Shown here: positions 30,091 through 40,169 of the stretch, one piece after another | How positions within the stretch are numbered: position 1 is the first letter of the stretch | How the letters are laid out: every line of letters starts with the position of its first letter | NCBI RefSeq assembly: GCF_000332515.2 | Contig: NZ_AOGZ02000013.1 | Location: 62,001-126,000 of the forward strand | Source of the DNA: Leptospira wolbachii serovar Codice str. CDC | GTDB taxonomy: Bacteria > Spirochaetota > Leptospiria > Leptospirales > Leptospiraceae | Direction of reading: 5' to 3' | DNA: 64,000 nucleotides | Notes under the pieces: model-generated | Told to the model about the DNA's origin: nothing | The model's input: the letters and a program-made list of their open reading frames with translations, nothing else | The model's database searches: none | Made by a program: the position numbers and the translations under genes

Positions 30091-32011
30091 ATGTCTTCAC
30101 TTGCAGATGAATAATGGTGACATCATCATGTGGCGAGCCGGAGAGTCCGGTGAAGTAATGAAAGTCCTCAAGAATGTTTGTCATAGGATCTATCGATTGT
30201 TTGGCGATCATTTCTAAAAAAGATTTGGCCAAACGTTTTTCGCCGTATTCCAAACGATCTGCATTTGCCTCTTCTGTCAGTCCATCGGTATAAAATAGAA
30301 AATGATCTCCTGGTTGAAAAGCGTATTCCTCTTCTGCATAAGTGAGTCCCGAAAGAATGCCCAAAGGTTTTCCTTTCGGTTTAATTTCTACTAGTTCCTT
30401 AGAGACTGCTTTCCAATGGAAAAAAGACGGATGGCCCGCACTCGATACCATAAATTTCGACGATTCCAAATCGATATGAAAGTAAGTGGCTGTCGTGAAC
30501 CGACCAAATGATTTTTTTACCAAATCTTCATTCATGGCAGAAAGTAAAAATGATGGGTTCGACCAATGTTTGTAGTGTTGAAAAAAAGCAAACTTGGAAA
30601 GAGAGGCGATGATAGAGGCTCCCAGGCCATGGCCCACTACGTCGGCGATAAGGATTCCAAATTTTTTTCCACCTAATGCCTGAAAGTCGTAAAAATCTCC
30701 CCCCACTTCATGGGAGGGTTGATAATAGACACTGATATTCATTTGTTCCCATCGAGGCGGAGACGGGGGAAGGATGGCATTTTGAATTCTTGCGGCAGTG
30801 ACAATTTCTTTTTGTAAAGTCCCATACTTCACTTCGGAAATACGAAAAAGATTTTCACCATAAAGAGTGAGACAAACTACAAAGATAAAAAATCCCCAAT
30901 GAGAGGATCTAGGAACCGAGTCCAAAATTCCCAGAGAGGAAAGAATATCATGTGCGTTCAGAATAAAAAGTGCGGAGGCACCAATCACAAGTAAAATAGC
31001 CTTTGGTTTTTTTGCGACCATCTGACCCCAAGCAACAATGATTTGGATGACAAGTGTTGGCAAACACAACCAAATGAATGTTAAAATAGCAACAGACATC
31101 GAAATGGTTTCTGAAAATGCAAGGGTCAAAATGATAATGGAAAACAAAACATGGAACTGCCACATCATACGAATGACATTCCAACGACCAGACCCAACCA
31201 ACTGATCAAAAAAATACAAACAACTAATGGGAATTAAAAACAAAGTAAAAATAAAAATAATAAAACTAGGAAGGATGGTATCATAATAAAAAAGTCCAAA
31301 AAAACCTGATTGAGACAAGAAGTGAATTCCTGAAATGGAAGAAAACCAGGTAAAAGCAAGGAGTGGTTTTTTCTTTCTTCTTTCAAAAAGATAAAAGGAA
31401 AAAAGTCCCAATATCAAAAAGAAAAATCCCAGGGAAGCGAAAGATTGGCTTCTATTCGCAATGGCCTTATGATGGTCCGTTGGATCACCATAAAGAGGTG
31501 GTTCGGAAAAACCAAGGGGAAGGATCCCCTCTGAAAAAAATACAATGTAAATATAACTTCCCAAACATTCATCGGGCAATTGCATAATCGGAATAAAATT
31601 CCGATTATATGTAACTACTCGTAGAGTGGAAAGATCAGAATTCGTGGAAAGAAAGAACTCCGATTGTAATTTGGTTTCTCCGCAATAAACATCAAAAAAA
31701 GTAACAAGCCCGCGAAAAAGCAGGGATGGTTTTCGATACCCTAAGGAATCACGAAACCGAATCCTTGCCGACAAATATTTGTGCATTGGTTTTTCTAAAC
31801 TCACATAAGGAATAGAATAAGGTTGGTATTCTAAAGACAGGTCTTCGATGGCAGGTTGGAAATAAGCCAACTCCTCTTCTGTGAGGAATCGGTATTCCCA
31901 ACCCTTGGACCATTTCACGGATTTGTACGGAAGCAGGGAATCAAAACAAGAGGCAAAACAAAACAGAGGTAAGAGGACGATGAAGATATGTTTTACATAG
32001 GCTCGTTCCAT
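30089..32011 (-). CDS. SpoIIE/RsbU-type serine phosphatase with 7TM sensor module
   Basis: A 640-residue membrane protein. An N-terminal leader with LPLFCFASC may be a lipobox. An extracytoplasmic beta-rich domain (about 20-180) and seven hydrophobic helices (about 185-385) follow in the 7TMR-DISM style. The C-terminal third is a PP2C-type SpoIIE domain: EVGGDFYDFQALGGKKFG, LIADVVGHGLGASI and FLFYTDGLTEEAN hold the metal-binding Asp residues. Such enzymes dephosphorylate STAS anti-sigma antagonists. The start overlaps the GGQ-protein gene by 19 bases. Confidence 0.91.
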   Translation of the reverse strand: MERAYVKHIFIVLLPLFCFASCFDSLLPYKSVKWSKGWEYRFLTEEELAYFQPAIEDLSLEYQPYSIPYVSLEKPMHKYLSARIRFRDSLGYRKPSLLFRGLVTFFDVYCGETKLQSEFFLSTNSDLSTLRVVTYNRNFIPIMQLPDECLGSYIYIVFFSEGILPLGFSEPPLYGDPTDHHKAIANRSQSFASLGFFFLILGLFSFYLFERRKKKPLLAFTWFSSISGIHFLSQSGFFGLFYYDTILPSFIIFIFTLFLIPISCLYFFDQLVGSGRWNVIRMMWQFHVLFSIIILTLAFSETISMSVAILTFIWLCLPTLVIQIIVAWGQMVAKKPKAILLVIGASALFILNAHDILSSLGILDSVPRSSHWGFFIFVVCLTLYGENLFRISEVKYGTLQKEIVTAARIQNAILPPSPPRWEQMNISVYYQPSHEVGGDFYDFQALGGKKFGILIADVVGHGLGASIIASLSKFAFFQHYKHWSNPSFLLSAMNEDLVKKSFGRFTTATYFHIDLESSKFMVSSAGHPSFFHWKAVSKELVEIKPKGKPLGILSGLTYAEEEYAFQPGDHFLFYTDGLTEEANADRLEYGEKRLAKSFLEMIAKQSIDPMTNILEDFHYFTGLSGSPHDDVTIIHLQVKT

Positions 32012-32379
32012 TCCGGTTTTTCTTTCTCCAATCTCTTCTTCAAAGATTTACGATGTTTGTCCTGTTTCTTCTTTCGCAGTTTCTTTAAAGTGGCATCAGT
32101 ATTTGCTGGGTTTAATTCCCTTTCTAATTCTAAACACAACAAGTCTCTCGCCTTATAACGATTGAGTCCTTGTGTCCGATACACAGAACATTTGATTTGT
32201 TTCCCCGAAGGTTTATGAACCAAATGCACTGCCGTAGAAACCTTATTTACATTTTGTCCGCCTTTTCCGCCGGACTTCACGAATCGTTCGGTAAGATCTA
32301 CTTCAGAAATTCCTAGTACTTCCATCCGTCTCTGTAGCGAATGATTCTTTTCAACAGAAACAGGAAAGGTTAAGGGCAT
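31993..32379 (-). CDS. Peptide chain release factor-like protein with GGQ motif
   Basis: A 128-residue single-domain protein with SGGKGGQNVNKVSTAV, where GGQ at 40-42 is the peptidyl-tRNA hydrolysis motif. A Lys/Arg-rich tail follows. It lacks the codon-recognition domains of RF1/RF2, so it resembles ArfB-type ribosome rescue factors or other small RF-like proteins. The long Cys-containing helix (RDLLCLELERELNP) differs from ArfB. It is likely co-translated with the downstream phosphatase (19-base overlap). Confidence 0.82.
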   Translation of the reverse strand: MPLTFPVSVEKNHSLQRRMEVLGISEVDLTERFVKSGGKGGQNVNKVSTAVHLVHKPSGKQIKCSVYRTQGLNRYKARDLLCLELERELNPANTDATLKKLRKKKQDKHRKSLKKRLEKEKPEWNEPM

Positions 32380-32428
32380 TTGAAGATAGACTTTAGATAG
32401 AATTGGTCAAGAAATTTTTTTCCTAAAC

Positions 32429-33121
32429 TTAATGAGTGGATGCTTCGATTTCTAAAATACGTTTTCTTAGATCAGAAGCTGTTTCATAATTTTCGATTTG
32501 AATGGCATTGAACTTTTGGATGTACAATCCGATGAGTTCATCTCCCATCTTTCCTGGAACAGAGAGGGCTTTTTTAAAATTATCAATGTCTAGTGTAGGA
32601 TGATTGTTGTGGAAGTAGTCCACAATTCGTTCCATTTTGAGTCTTGTGGCTTCCCGAGCAATTCCAGAAGTATTTCGAAATTCCAAGGAAAGACTCGCCA
32701 ATGTTTCTAATGGTTCGCTCACTTGTTCTAAATGTTCTGTTAGGCTTGTGGTTTGAGTTTTCTTTTCTTTGACCTTACAAAATTCCACATAACGCATTAC
32801 CATCGAGTTGAACTGCTCCATCCTTTCTTGGATGTACTGGTTTGCCGAGTCTTTGTTCTCTGGCATTTGAAAGTCTGGTAGTTGTACTACATCATAGAGA
32901 TGGATATTGTCAGAAAGGATCTTCATTAGCTCTTCTTTGGATGGAAGAGCCACTGGAGGAAAGGTGACTACTGGGTAGTTATCCCCAATTTTTAAGAAAC
33001 TAACCACCACATTGGAGGCTATGATTTTGCCACCGGGCGCAATCGGGTTTTCGCCGAATACGTGGCAGTAAGCGATTAAGTTACCGGTAGGATTGGGTTT
33101 GGAACCGCGTTCAAAATTCAT
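32429..33121 (-). CDS. Conserved protein of unknown function with UVR-like C-terminal motif
   Basis: A 230-residue soluble protein that I do not recognise. The first 90 residues look like a beta-rich fold ([29 protein letters not shown]), and the rest is helical. The C-terminus [20 protein letters not shown] resembles the UVR motif of UvrB, UvrC and ClpC/McsA, which mediates protein-protein contacts. It lies 47 bases downstream of the Mrp ATPase and may belong to the same transcript. No function can be assigned. Confidence 0.72.
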   Translation of the reverse strand: MNFERGSKPNPTGNLIAYCHVFGENPIAPGGKIIASNVVVSFLKIGDNYPVVTFPPVALPSKEELMKILSDNIHLYDVVQLPDFQMPENKDSANQYIQERMEQFNSMVMRYVEFCKVKEKKTQTTSLTEHLEQVSEPLETLASLSLEFRNTSGIAREATRLKMERIVDYFHNNHPTLDIDNFKKALSVPGKMGDELIGLYIQKFNAIQIENYETASDLRKRILEIEASTH

Positions 33122-33168
33122 AGTGTATCCTTTAGACTAAGAAAAAGCTCATAAGAAACAAGTGATTT

Positions 33169-34221
33169 TTAATCTTCCCACTGACTGATTTGGTCTTCTA
33201 AATTTTTTGCAATGCGAAAATAGGCTTCTTTTAGAGGAGACTCACCCAGGTCAAGTAAAGCAGGTTTTCCTGTCTCCCCCGAACTCATCATATCCAAAGT
33301 GAGTGGAACCGATCCCAGTTCCGGAACCCCCACCTGTTTGGAGAGTTTTTCCCCTCCCCCTTTGGAGAAAACATCTGTTACATGACCACATTTGGGGCAG
33401 GCAAACCCAGACATATTTTCAACAATCCCAAGAATAGGTACTTTTACTTGTTTGAACATGGCCGCGGCCCTACCCGCATCAAGGACTGCCACTTCTTGCG
33501 GAGTTGTCACAATCACAGCCCCATCCAAGTCAATGAGCTGGGCTAACGAAAGTTGGACATCTCCCGTGCCAGGAGGTAAGTCAATGAAAAGATAGTCTAA
33601 CTCTCCCCAAACAACATCGTATAAGAACTGTTCAATGGCCTTTCCAAGCATGGGTCCTCGCCAAACTACGGGTTGGTCTTCTGATACCAAAAAAGAAAAA
33701 GAGATCAGTTTGATTCCATGTTTTTCGATCGGATAAATTTTATCTTCTTCGGACTTTAATGCCACACGACCATTAATTCCAAACATCTTTCCGAGAGAAG
33801 GCCCGTAGATATCGGCATCAAGGATTCCCACCTTCTTTCCGTTACGTGCGAGTGTGGCGGCAAGGTTGGCAGTCACAGTAGACTTACCTACACCACCCTT
33901 TCCAGATCCAACTGCGATCACTTTCTTCACACCAAAAATTCGGTTCCCATCTTCCATCTTTAGGTTTTGGTCGATCTCAAATTTGATTTTGACCTTCCCT
34001 GCACCTTCGATTTTGGAAATGAGCTGTCTTGTTTGTGCTTCCAGTCCAATTTGTAATCGTCTATCGGCGTTGGGAGTTTTGATTAAAATTTCAATTCCAT
34101 CATCTGTGGGAGTGACTGCAGCAACCATTCCCAAACTCACGATGTCTTTTTTTAACTCAGGATGTTTCACCTGCATAAGTTGTCTTTGGATGCTTGTTAG
34201 ATCTACTTTTGAATTTGCCAT
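33169..34221 (-). CDS. mrp: Mrp/ApbC iron-sulfur cluster carrier ATPase
   Basis: A 350-residue MinD-like ATPase. It has an N-terminal DUF59/MIP18-type domain ([16 protein letters not shown]), the deviant Walker [35 protein letters not shown], and the CPKC pair in GFACPKCGH that bridges a cluster between two subunits. It is expected to load [Fe-S] clusters onto apoproteins. It starts 11 bases after the metallophosphoesterase gene. Confidence 0.95.
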   Translation of the reverse strand: MANSKVDLTSIQRQLMQVKHPELKKDIVSLGMVAAVTPTDDGIEILIKTPNADRRLQIGLEAQTRQLISKIEGAGKVKIKFEIDQNLKMEDGNRIFGVKKVIAVGSGKGGVGKSTVTANLAATLARNGKKVGILDADIYGPSLGKMFGINGRVALKSEEDKIYPIEKHGIKLISFSFLVSEDQPVVWRGPMLGKAIEQFLYDVVWGELDYLFIDLPPGTGDVQLSLAQLIDLDGAVIVTTPQEVAVLDAGRAAAMFKQVKVPILGIVENMSGFACPKCGHVTDVFSKGGGEKLSKQVGVPELGSVPLTLDMMSSGETGKPALLDLGESPLKEAYFRIAKNLEDQISQWED

Positions 34222-34232
34222 GGTTTGTCCTT

Positions 34233-35096
34233 TTAGATGACCCCTTCCGACTCTTCATAAAAAATCGGATTCGTCTCGATGAATTTGTCTTCTGAATAAA
34301 TAAAACGACGGTATTGGATAGAGTTTTCTATCTCAATCAGATGAAATCCACATTCATGATTTCTGTCGGAAAGCCTTGTGCTGGATGCGGAATTCACAAT
34401 CGCAAAAGGTGCACTGGGCCCTGGAAGTTTAACCCAGTTGGTATGGGTATGTCCGTGTAAGTATAGTAGAGGCGGATTGGATTTTAACTTTTCTACCACT
34501 TCGCCTCGGTTTGTCATCCTATGTGCTTTGGATTCAATTTCGCTTGTAGGATTCCATAAAGGATGATGACAAACAAGGACATAAGGTTCTTTGACTAAAC
34601 TCAAAGTTTTTTGGATGACCTCTTGCCCAACATATCCATTGGCAGTGATCCTTGGGATGGCAAAATTGGAATCCCATCCAATAAAAAGTTTTCCACCAAT
34701 TTTTTTAGAACGTATATAGAGTTTTGGATCAAGAGAGTTCCCAAGCCACTCCCCAAATGTTTTTTCAAACAAAGGGTTGGGTCCAATTGCCCTCTTTTGG
34801 TAACGATCATGGTTACCGGGAATGATGAATGTTTTGCTTGTGAGTAAGGGGCTTAAAATTTCCCTAGCATTTTCAAATTCACTAGGATGTGATACATTTG
34901 TCAAATCACCAGAAATTACAAGAGCATCATATTCTAATTTACTAATGGCCTCAACCAATGCAGAAACCAATACAAGTGGGTGTTTTGATTTACGTCTCAA
35001 CCTATAGCTGAGATAACCGACAATTGCCTTTCCGCGAAGAGAAAACAAAGAAAGTTTCTTCGGAAAATGTAAGTCGGAAATATGTAGGATTTTCAT
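34233..35096 (-). CDS. Calcineurin-like metallophosphoesterase
   Basis: A 287-residue cytoplasmic phosphoesterase with the full dinuclear-metal set: ISDLHF near the N-terminus, [25 protein letters not shown] and YLHGHTHTN. The family covers cyclic-nucleotide, UDP-diacylglucosamine and DNA phosphoesterases. The Ser/Arg-rich stretch after the first motif recalls cAMP-phosphodiesterase-like members, but substrate is open. It overlaps the lipoyl-domain gene by 4 bases (ATGA). Confidence 0.88.
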   Translation of the reverse strand: MKILHISDLHFPKKLSLFSLRGKAIVGYLSYRLRRKSKHPLVLVSALVEAISKLEYDALVISGDLTNVSHPSEFENAREILSPLLTSKTFIIPGNHDRYQKRAIGPNPLFEKTFGEWLGNSLDPKLYIRSKKIGGKLFIGWDSNFAIPRITANGYVGQEVIQKTLSLVKEPYVLVCHHPLWNPTSEIESKAHRMTNRGEVVEKLKSNPPLLYLHGHTHTNWVKLPGPSAPFAIVNSASSTRLSDRNHECGFHLIEIENSIQYRRFIYSEDKFIETNPIFYEESEGVI

Positions 35097-35335
35097 TCGT
35101 TAATATCCATGATTCCGAGGATATCTCCTTTTTTCACTACCGATCCTTCTTCCATTATGATTTTTTTTAAGGTCCCAGCATAGGGAGATTCCACGGGAAA
35201 AGCCGCTTTATCCGTTACAAGTTCGATCAATTCGTCCCCAACAGTAACGGAATCACCCACGTTTCGAAGCCAACGAACTAATTCGATCTTTTCTGTATCA
35301 CCCAAATCAGGAGTTTTTAAAAGGAATTCTTTCAT
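35093..35335 (-). CDS. Stand-alone lipoyl/biotinyl carrier domain protein
   Basis: An 80-residue protein that is one lipoyl domain: KTPDLGDTEKIELVRWLRNV, then ELVTDKAAFPVESPYAG with the modifiable Lys, then EEGSVVKKGDILG. Such domains normally form the N-terminus of dehydrogenase E2 subunits, but no catalytic domain follows and no E1/E3 genes are near. GcvH is longer with different motifs. The ATG at 35335 has AAGGA 8 bases upstream; a GTG two codons earlier is too close to that site. Confidence 0.84.
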   Translation of the reverse strand: MKEFLLKTPDLGDTEKIELVRWLRNVGDSVTVGDELIELVTDKAAFPVESPYAGTLKKIIMEEGSVVKKGDILGIMDINE

Positions 35336-35422
35336 GGACACAATCCTTTGTCACGGAAATGAAAACTGGTTTACAAAACCATGTTTTCCCGTTTTTTTAA
35401 CATAAAAGTTTAGCGAAGCTCA

Positions 35423-36259
35423 ATGGGAAACGAGAAAATCAAATACAAAGGCACGGAAATCATCGAAAACTTGGACCAATTGATTCAAAAGGACTATTTC
35501 CATTTTGAACTAAAGGGACTCACCAAGTCAACACGAGATATAGTCAATGAAGTAGTTCAAGGGATCTTAAACCGCGTTGGGGCAAACCCGCTGACTTCAT
35601 TTCATTTGTTTAGCGGTCTTATGGAAGCCCTCTTAAATGCTGTAAAAGCAAACACACGTTTTGTGATCTTTCAAGATGAACTTTTGAATAAACTCACATC
35701 ACAGGGGCAAACTCCAGAAGAAGAAGCAGAAGAATTACTCGACATTATTTTAGAAACGGAACCACTACGGGATGCAATGCAACGTTACATTGTGCCGAAT
35801 AAAATTAAAAAAGTGGTCCAAAAAATTCTAACTTTATCTGACAAAAAAAGATCAAAAAAACACAACCTCTCTATCGATGAAAAAGAATTTTTAACCATCG
35901 TTAAAGAAAAGGTAAAAAAGTATGATCTTAAAATTTCAATGAAAATTGAAATTAGGCCCGCATCTGTTTATATTCGAATCAGAAACGACTCTCCTATTAT
36001 GGGAATGGATTTAAATCGGATTCGTAAAAGTAGAGAAAGACACGCAGAACTTGCCAAACAAGGAAACTCCGCAGAATTTTTTAGACCAGACTTTTTGGAT
36101 GAAAAAGAAAGTGCAGGGTTTGGGATTGCGATGATTGATGAAGGTTTTTATAATTTAGGCCTTGATCCATTGGATTGTTTTGATATCCAAACTAGTAAAA
36201 AAACAACTACGGTTTACCTCAACTATCCGTTAGAGGCTCTCCAAAAGATGGAGTTTTGA
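35423..36259 (+). CDS. GHKL ATPase-like protein of unknown function
   Basis: A 278-residue soluble protein. LMEALLNAVKAN at about 66-77 resembles the N box of histidine-kinase and RsbW ATPase domains. ESAGFGIAMIDEGF near 230 resembles the G2 box, followed by a final strand (TTTVYLNYP). In between is a long charged helical insert (EEEAEELLDII to KKHNLSIDEKEF) not found in ordinary HATPase domains. No His phosphorylation domain is visible. Its stop overlaps the PabB-PabC start (TTGA), which may only reflect packing. Confidence 0.55.
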   Translation: MGNEKIKYKGTEIIENLDQLIQKDYFHFELKGLTKSTRDIVNEVVQGILNRVGANPLTSFHLFSGLMEALLNAVKANTRFVIFQDELLNKLTSQGQTPEEEAEELLDIILETEPLRDAMQRYIVPNKIKKVVQKILTLSDKKRSKKHNLSIDEKEFLTIVKEKVKKYDLKISMKIEIRPASVYIRIRNDSPIMGMDLNRIRKSRERHAELAKQGNSAEFFRPDFLDEKESAGFGIAMIDEGFYNLGLDPLDCFDIQTSKKTTTVYLNYPLEALQKMEF

Positions 36260-38124
36260 TACAGGCAGTTCCAATGACTTGGGAATCTTTCGAAGAAGAA
36301 TACCGGAAAACCGGTGGCCTTCTTTTTGAAGATTCCCTCACCTGCCCAGGTTACACTATTTGCGATTGGTACTTCGATTTAAAAGAAGAAGTTCAAATCA
36401 CTTATTCCAATCAAAAACCCATTGCAGAAATAATCACAAACAGCTTACTCAAGTTAGATGATTATAGAAAAGAAGGATATTACCCTTGTGGGGTTTTTTA
36501 TTTCGAACTTGGGTTTTTCTTTATTGAAGGAATGGATCTCAAATCCGCTGAACTGGCCGAAGGGACTCCCCTCCTCCAGTATTCCATCTTCAAAGGAAAA
36601 AAAAGAATCCAATACCCAAATCCATCGCTAGGCGAACTGAAAAGTACCAATCTAAAAAAATGGGATGTCTTATGGGATAAGACAATTTATAAAGAGAGAT
36701 TTGAAAAAACAAAAGATGCACTCCTACTCGGGGAAAGTTATGAATTGAATCTTTGTTTTCCTGTATCTCTATCGATCGAAGGAGATTTGTTTTTATACTA
36801 CCAATCCTTAAAAAGAAAACAAAAAACAAAATACTCGGCGTTCTTTCCCTTTCCAGATTCCCGAATCCTTTCCTTTTCACCGGAACTTTTTTTTGAAGTG
36901 AAGGGAGACGAGATCCAAACGGAACCGATGAAAGGAACCATCCTTCGTGGGAATACAGCAAAAGAGGACGAAAAAAACAAATCCATTCTTCAATCCTCTG
37001 CCAAAGAAAGAGCAGAGAATGTAATGATTACTGATCTCTACCGAAATGATTTGGGCAGGATCGCCAAACAAGGAACAGTGCAAGTAACAGATCTTTTTTT
37101 GGTGAAAGGCCTTGCAACAGTTTGGCAAATGGTTTCCAAAGTCGAAGCAAAACTAAAGGAACCTTTTACTTGGCTTTCCATTCTAAAAGCATTATTCCCT
37201 TCCGGATCGGTGATTGGTGCACCTAAACGCAGATCCTTCGAACTTTTAAGAAGTTTAGAGGTTTATGATAGAGAACTGTATACTGGATCTTTATTCGTAT
37301 CAGAAATGTTAGATGGGAAACCTTGGATTCGGTCTAGTGTAACCATCCGCACCATGAATTTAAAGAAAGAAGGAAACGTTTGGACAGGGTTTTATGGAGT
37401 GGGAAGTGGGGTCACTGTACTTTCAGAAGCAGAGGCAGAGTATGAAGAATGTCTTTCCAAATTAAAATTCATCACGAACCCCCACATTCCTCCATTTGAA
37501 ATTTTAGAAACATTACGATTCCATAATGGACATTATTTCTTAAAAAAACTCCACCTGAAAAGAATGGAAGAAACTGCAAGCAGGCTCGGGTATCCGTTTG
37601 CAAAAGAAAACGCAGAAGCCACTTTAAAAATATTAGCCGATGTATCCAAAGGACTACTGCGTGTGCGTTTACTTCTGAATGAAAGAGGAGAATTTCGCGG
37701 TGAAACTTTCGCATTCACCAAACAGAAAAAACGACCCACCATTCGTCTTGGGTTTGCCAGCCAAGCCGTGAATTCCAAAGATTTATTTTTATATCACAAA
37801 ACAACAAATCGAACCTATTACAATGAACAATTGGAAGATTGTAAAACCAAAGGAATGGATGATTGTATTTTGTTCGATACAAACGAACAAATTTTAGAAA
37901 CCAATATTCGAAATCTTTTCCTACGTAAAGGAAAGGTTTGGATGACACCGAGTTTGGAAACAGGAGGCCTTCCTGGAGTTTTTCGAGAAGCTCTCATCAA
38001 AAAGGGTTGGGTCAGAGAAATGGTTCTCTATAAAGCAGACTTAGAAACCGCAGAGGAAATCCTATTGGGAAATTCTCTTCGCGGCTTCGAAAGAGTGGAA
38101 TTCCTTTCCAATTCCAACCCATAA
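36256..38124 (+). CDS. pabBC: Aminodeoxychorismate synthase component I fused to aminodeoxychorismate lyase (PabB-PabC)
   Basis: A 622-residue two-domain enzyme for p-aminobenzoate, the folate precursor. Residues 1-415 are PabB-like: SYELNLCFPV, SFSPELFFEV, PMKGTILRG, ITDLYRNDLGRIA, FPSGSVIGAPKRRSFE and FYGVGSGVTVLSEAEAEYEE. The rest is a class-IV PLP aminotransferase-like PabC (ETLRFHNGHYFL, DCILFDTNEQILETNIRNLF, TGGLPGVFRE). The start is TTG, preceded closely by GGAG and overlapping the upstream stop; the ATG at 36274 has no good ribosome site. PabA (glutaminase) is not in the window. Confidence 0.9.
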   Translation: MIQAVPMTWESFEEEYRKTGGLLFEDSLTCPGYTICDWYFDLKEEVQITYSNQKPIAEIITNSLLKLDDYRKEGYYPCGVFYFELGFFFIEGMDLKSAELAEGTPLLQYSIFKGKKRIQYPNPSLGELKSTNLKKWDVLWDKTIYKERFEKTKDALLLGESYELNLCFPVSLSIEGDLFLYYQSLKRKQKTKYSAFFPFPDSRILSFSPELFFEVKGDEIQTEPMKGTILRGNTAKEDEKNKSILQSSAKERAENVMITDLYRNDLGRIAKQGTVQVTDLFLVKGLATVWQMVSKVEAKLKEPFTWLSILKALFPSGSVIGAPKRRSFELLRSLEVYDRELYTGSLFVSEMLDGKPWIRSSVTIRTMNLKKEGNVWTGFYGVGSGVTVLSEAEAEYEECLSKLKFITNPHIPPFEILETLRFHNGHYFLKKLHLKRMEETASRLGYPFAKENAEATLKILADVSKGLLRVRLLLNERGEFRGETFAFTKQKKRPTIRLGFASQAVNSKDLFLYHKTTNRTYYNEQLEDCKTKGMDDCILFDTNEQILETNIRNLFLRKGKVWMTPSLETGGLPGVFREALIKKGWVREMVLYKADLETAEEILLGNSLRGFERVEFLSNSNP

Positions 38125-38172
38125 GAAAATCCTTAATCTTTATAGAGAAAGTTCCTTTCCACCTGGATTCGT

Positions 38173-39588
38173 TTATAAAATAAATCTGCTTAAGTCTTTG
38201 TCTTCAATGATTCCTTTGAGTTTAGAAGACACATAACTTTCGTTAATGACCACTTGCTTTTGGTCTTCCGGAAGGTCGGGTGCATCAAAACTTGTGTCTT
38301 CTAAAAGTTTTTCCATGATGGTATTGAGTCTTCTTGCCCCAATGTTTTCATTTTTTTCATTCATCTGAAACGCTAGTTTTGCGATTTCTGCAATCCCGTC
38401 AGTTGTGTATTCAATCTTTACTCCCTCTGTGGCAAGGAGTGCCTCGTATTGTTTGGTAAGTGAAGACTTAGGAGTCGTGAGGATTTTAATAAAATCAGAT
38501 TCGGTGAGAGTTTCCAGTTCCACACGAATGGGGAATCGGCCTTGGAGTTCTGGAATTAAATCCGATGGTTTTGTCATATGGAAGGCACCGGCGGCAATAA
38601 ACAAAATATGATCTGTTTTGATAGGACCAATTTTTGTATTCACAGTGGAACCTTCCACAATGGGTAGAAGGTCTCTTTGTACACCTTCCCGGGAAACATC
38701 GGCACCTTGTCTTCCTTCACGACCGGCAATTTTATCAATTTCGTCTAAAAAGATAATTCCCATTTCTTCCACACGTCTCACGGCTTCCGATTGAATTTTG
38801 TCTGTATCGATAAGTTTTTCTGCTTCCGATTCCGTAAGAAGTTTTTGGGCATCTGAGACTTTTACTTTTCGTTTGCCGGATTTTTTAGGCATCAAATCTC
38901 CAAGCAAACTCTGGAGTTGGTTGTCCATATCTTCCATATTACCAGCACCAAATACTTGCAACATAGGCATTCCTGTGGGAGCCGAAGGTTTTGGAATATC
39001 AATTTCGATTTCTTGTTCGCCAAGAATTCCTTTACGAAGTTTTTCTCGAAACTTTTCCCTGGACTCTTTGTAACTAACCTGTCTTTCTTTTTCTTCCTGA
39101 TTTAGATCTTCTTCTTTTTTATGAAAGATGGGAGGTAAAATTGCATCGAGAACAATCTCTTCTGCTTTTTCTGCTGCCTTGTCTTTGACTCGATCGCGGA
39201 ACTCTGCTTTGACTAAGTTGAGAGCACCCATAGCCAAATCACGAATCATAGATTCGACATCGCGACCCACATAACCCACTTCTGTATACTTTGTAGCCTC
39301 TACTTTTAAAAACGGAGCACCGCATAACTTTGACAGACGACGAGCAATTTCGGTTTTGCCCACGCCCGTTGGACCAATCATAATGATATTTTTTGGATAA
39401 ATTTCTTCTCTAAGAGATTCGTCCAACTTACGTCGTCTAGAACGATTCCTTAAAGCCACAGCCACAGCTCGTTTCGCCTTGGTTTGTCCAATGATATGTT
39501 CATCCAATCGTTCTACAATTTGGCGAGGAGTTAACTCTTCAGCCGCGTTTTGACCGACAACTTCAGCAAGAATGGTTGGGTATGTCAT
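38173..39588 (-). CDS. hslU: ATP-dependent protease ATPase subunit HslU
   Basis: A 471-residue AAA+ unfoldase. Walker A is [14 protein letters not shown] and Walker B is [13 protein letters not shown]; the I-domain insert is charged. It ends in the short C-terminal tail that docks in HslV. The pore motif is [14 protein letters not shown]. The ATG at 39588 lies one base after the hslV stop and has an AGGA site at correct spacing; a TTG 5 codons earlier is the alternative. Last gene of the xer-rsbW-hslV-hslU run. Confidence 0.97.
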   Translation of the reverse strand: MTYPTILAEVVGQNAAEELTPRQIVERLDEHIIGQTKAKRAVAVALRNRSRRRKLDESLREEIYPKNIIMIGPTGVGKTEIARRLSKLCGAPFLKVEATKYTEVGYVGRDVESMIRDLAMGALNLVKAEFRDRVKDKAAEKAEEIVLDAILPPIFHKKEEDLNQEEKERQVSYKESREKFREKLRKGILGEQEIEIDIPKPSAPTGMPMLQVFGAGNMEDMDNQLQSLLGDLMPKKSGKRKVKVSDAQKLLTESEAEKLIDTDKIQSEAVRRVEEMGIIFLDEIDKIAGREGRQGADVSREGVQRDLLPIVEGSTVNTKIGPIKTDHILFIAAGAFHMTKPSDLIPELQGRFPIRVELETLTESDFIKILTTPKSSLTKQYEALLATEGVKIEYTTDGIAEIAKLAFQMNEKNENIGARRLNTIMEKLLEDTSFDAPDLPEDQKQVVINESYVSSKLKGIIEDKDLSRFIL

Positions 39589-39589
39589 T

Positions 39590-40123
39590 TTATAATTCCT
39601 CAATCACCAAATTATGGTTAGTATAAATACAAATATCTGCGGTGATTTGCATGGCTTTTGTAATGATTTCTTTTGGATCCATATCTGTATTTTGGACTAA
39701 GGCACGGGCAGCCGAAAGCGCAAAATTTCCCCCCGAACCAATCGCAAGCACTCCATCATCCGGCGAGATGACGTCCCCCGTTCCTGAAATTAAAAACGAT
39801 TCGTTGGCATCACATACAATGAGCAGGGCTTCGAGTCTACGCAACATTCGATCCATCCTCCATTCACGAGCCAGTTCGACCGCTGCCCGAGAAACAGACC
39901 CACCATGTTCGATTAATTTTTTTTCAAATAGTTCAAAGAGAGTAAAAGCATCGGCGGCACTGCCGGCAAATCCAGCGATCACCTTACCGTTGTAAAGTCG
40001 TCGGACTTTTTTTGCGGTATGTTTCATCACAGTGCTTCCCATTGATACCTGACCGTCTCCTCCTACGGCAATTTTACCGTTTTTACGTACGGAGAGGATG
40101 GTCGTTGCATGAATTGTTTCCAT
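39590..40123 (-). CDS. hslV: ATP-dependent protease peptidase subunit HslV
   Basis: A 177-residue proteasome-like peptidase. [20 protein letters not shown] carries the catalytic Thr (T7 or T8 after processing), followed by [18 protein letters not shown] and [17 protein letters not shown]. It forms a double hexamer capped by HslU. Its stop is one base before the hslU start. Confidence 0.97.
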   Translation of the reverse strand: METIHATTILSVRKNGKIAVGGDGQVSMGSTVMKHTAKKVRRLYNGKVIAGFAGSAADAFTLFELFEKKLIEHGGSVSRAAVELAREWRMDRMLRRLEALLIVCDANESFLISGTGDVISPDDGVLAIGSGGNFALSAARALVQNTDMDPKEIITKAMQITADICIYTNHNLVIEEL

Positions 40124-40169
40124 ACGGATAAAATTGCAAATCAGGGATGGTTGTCGAGAAAAATGGAGA

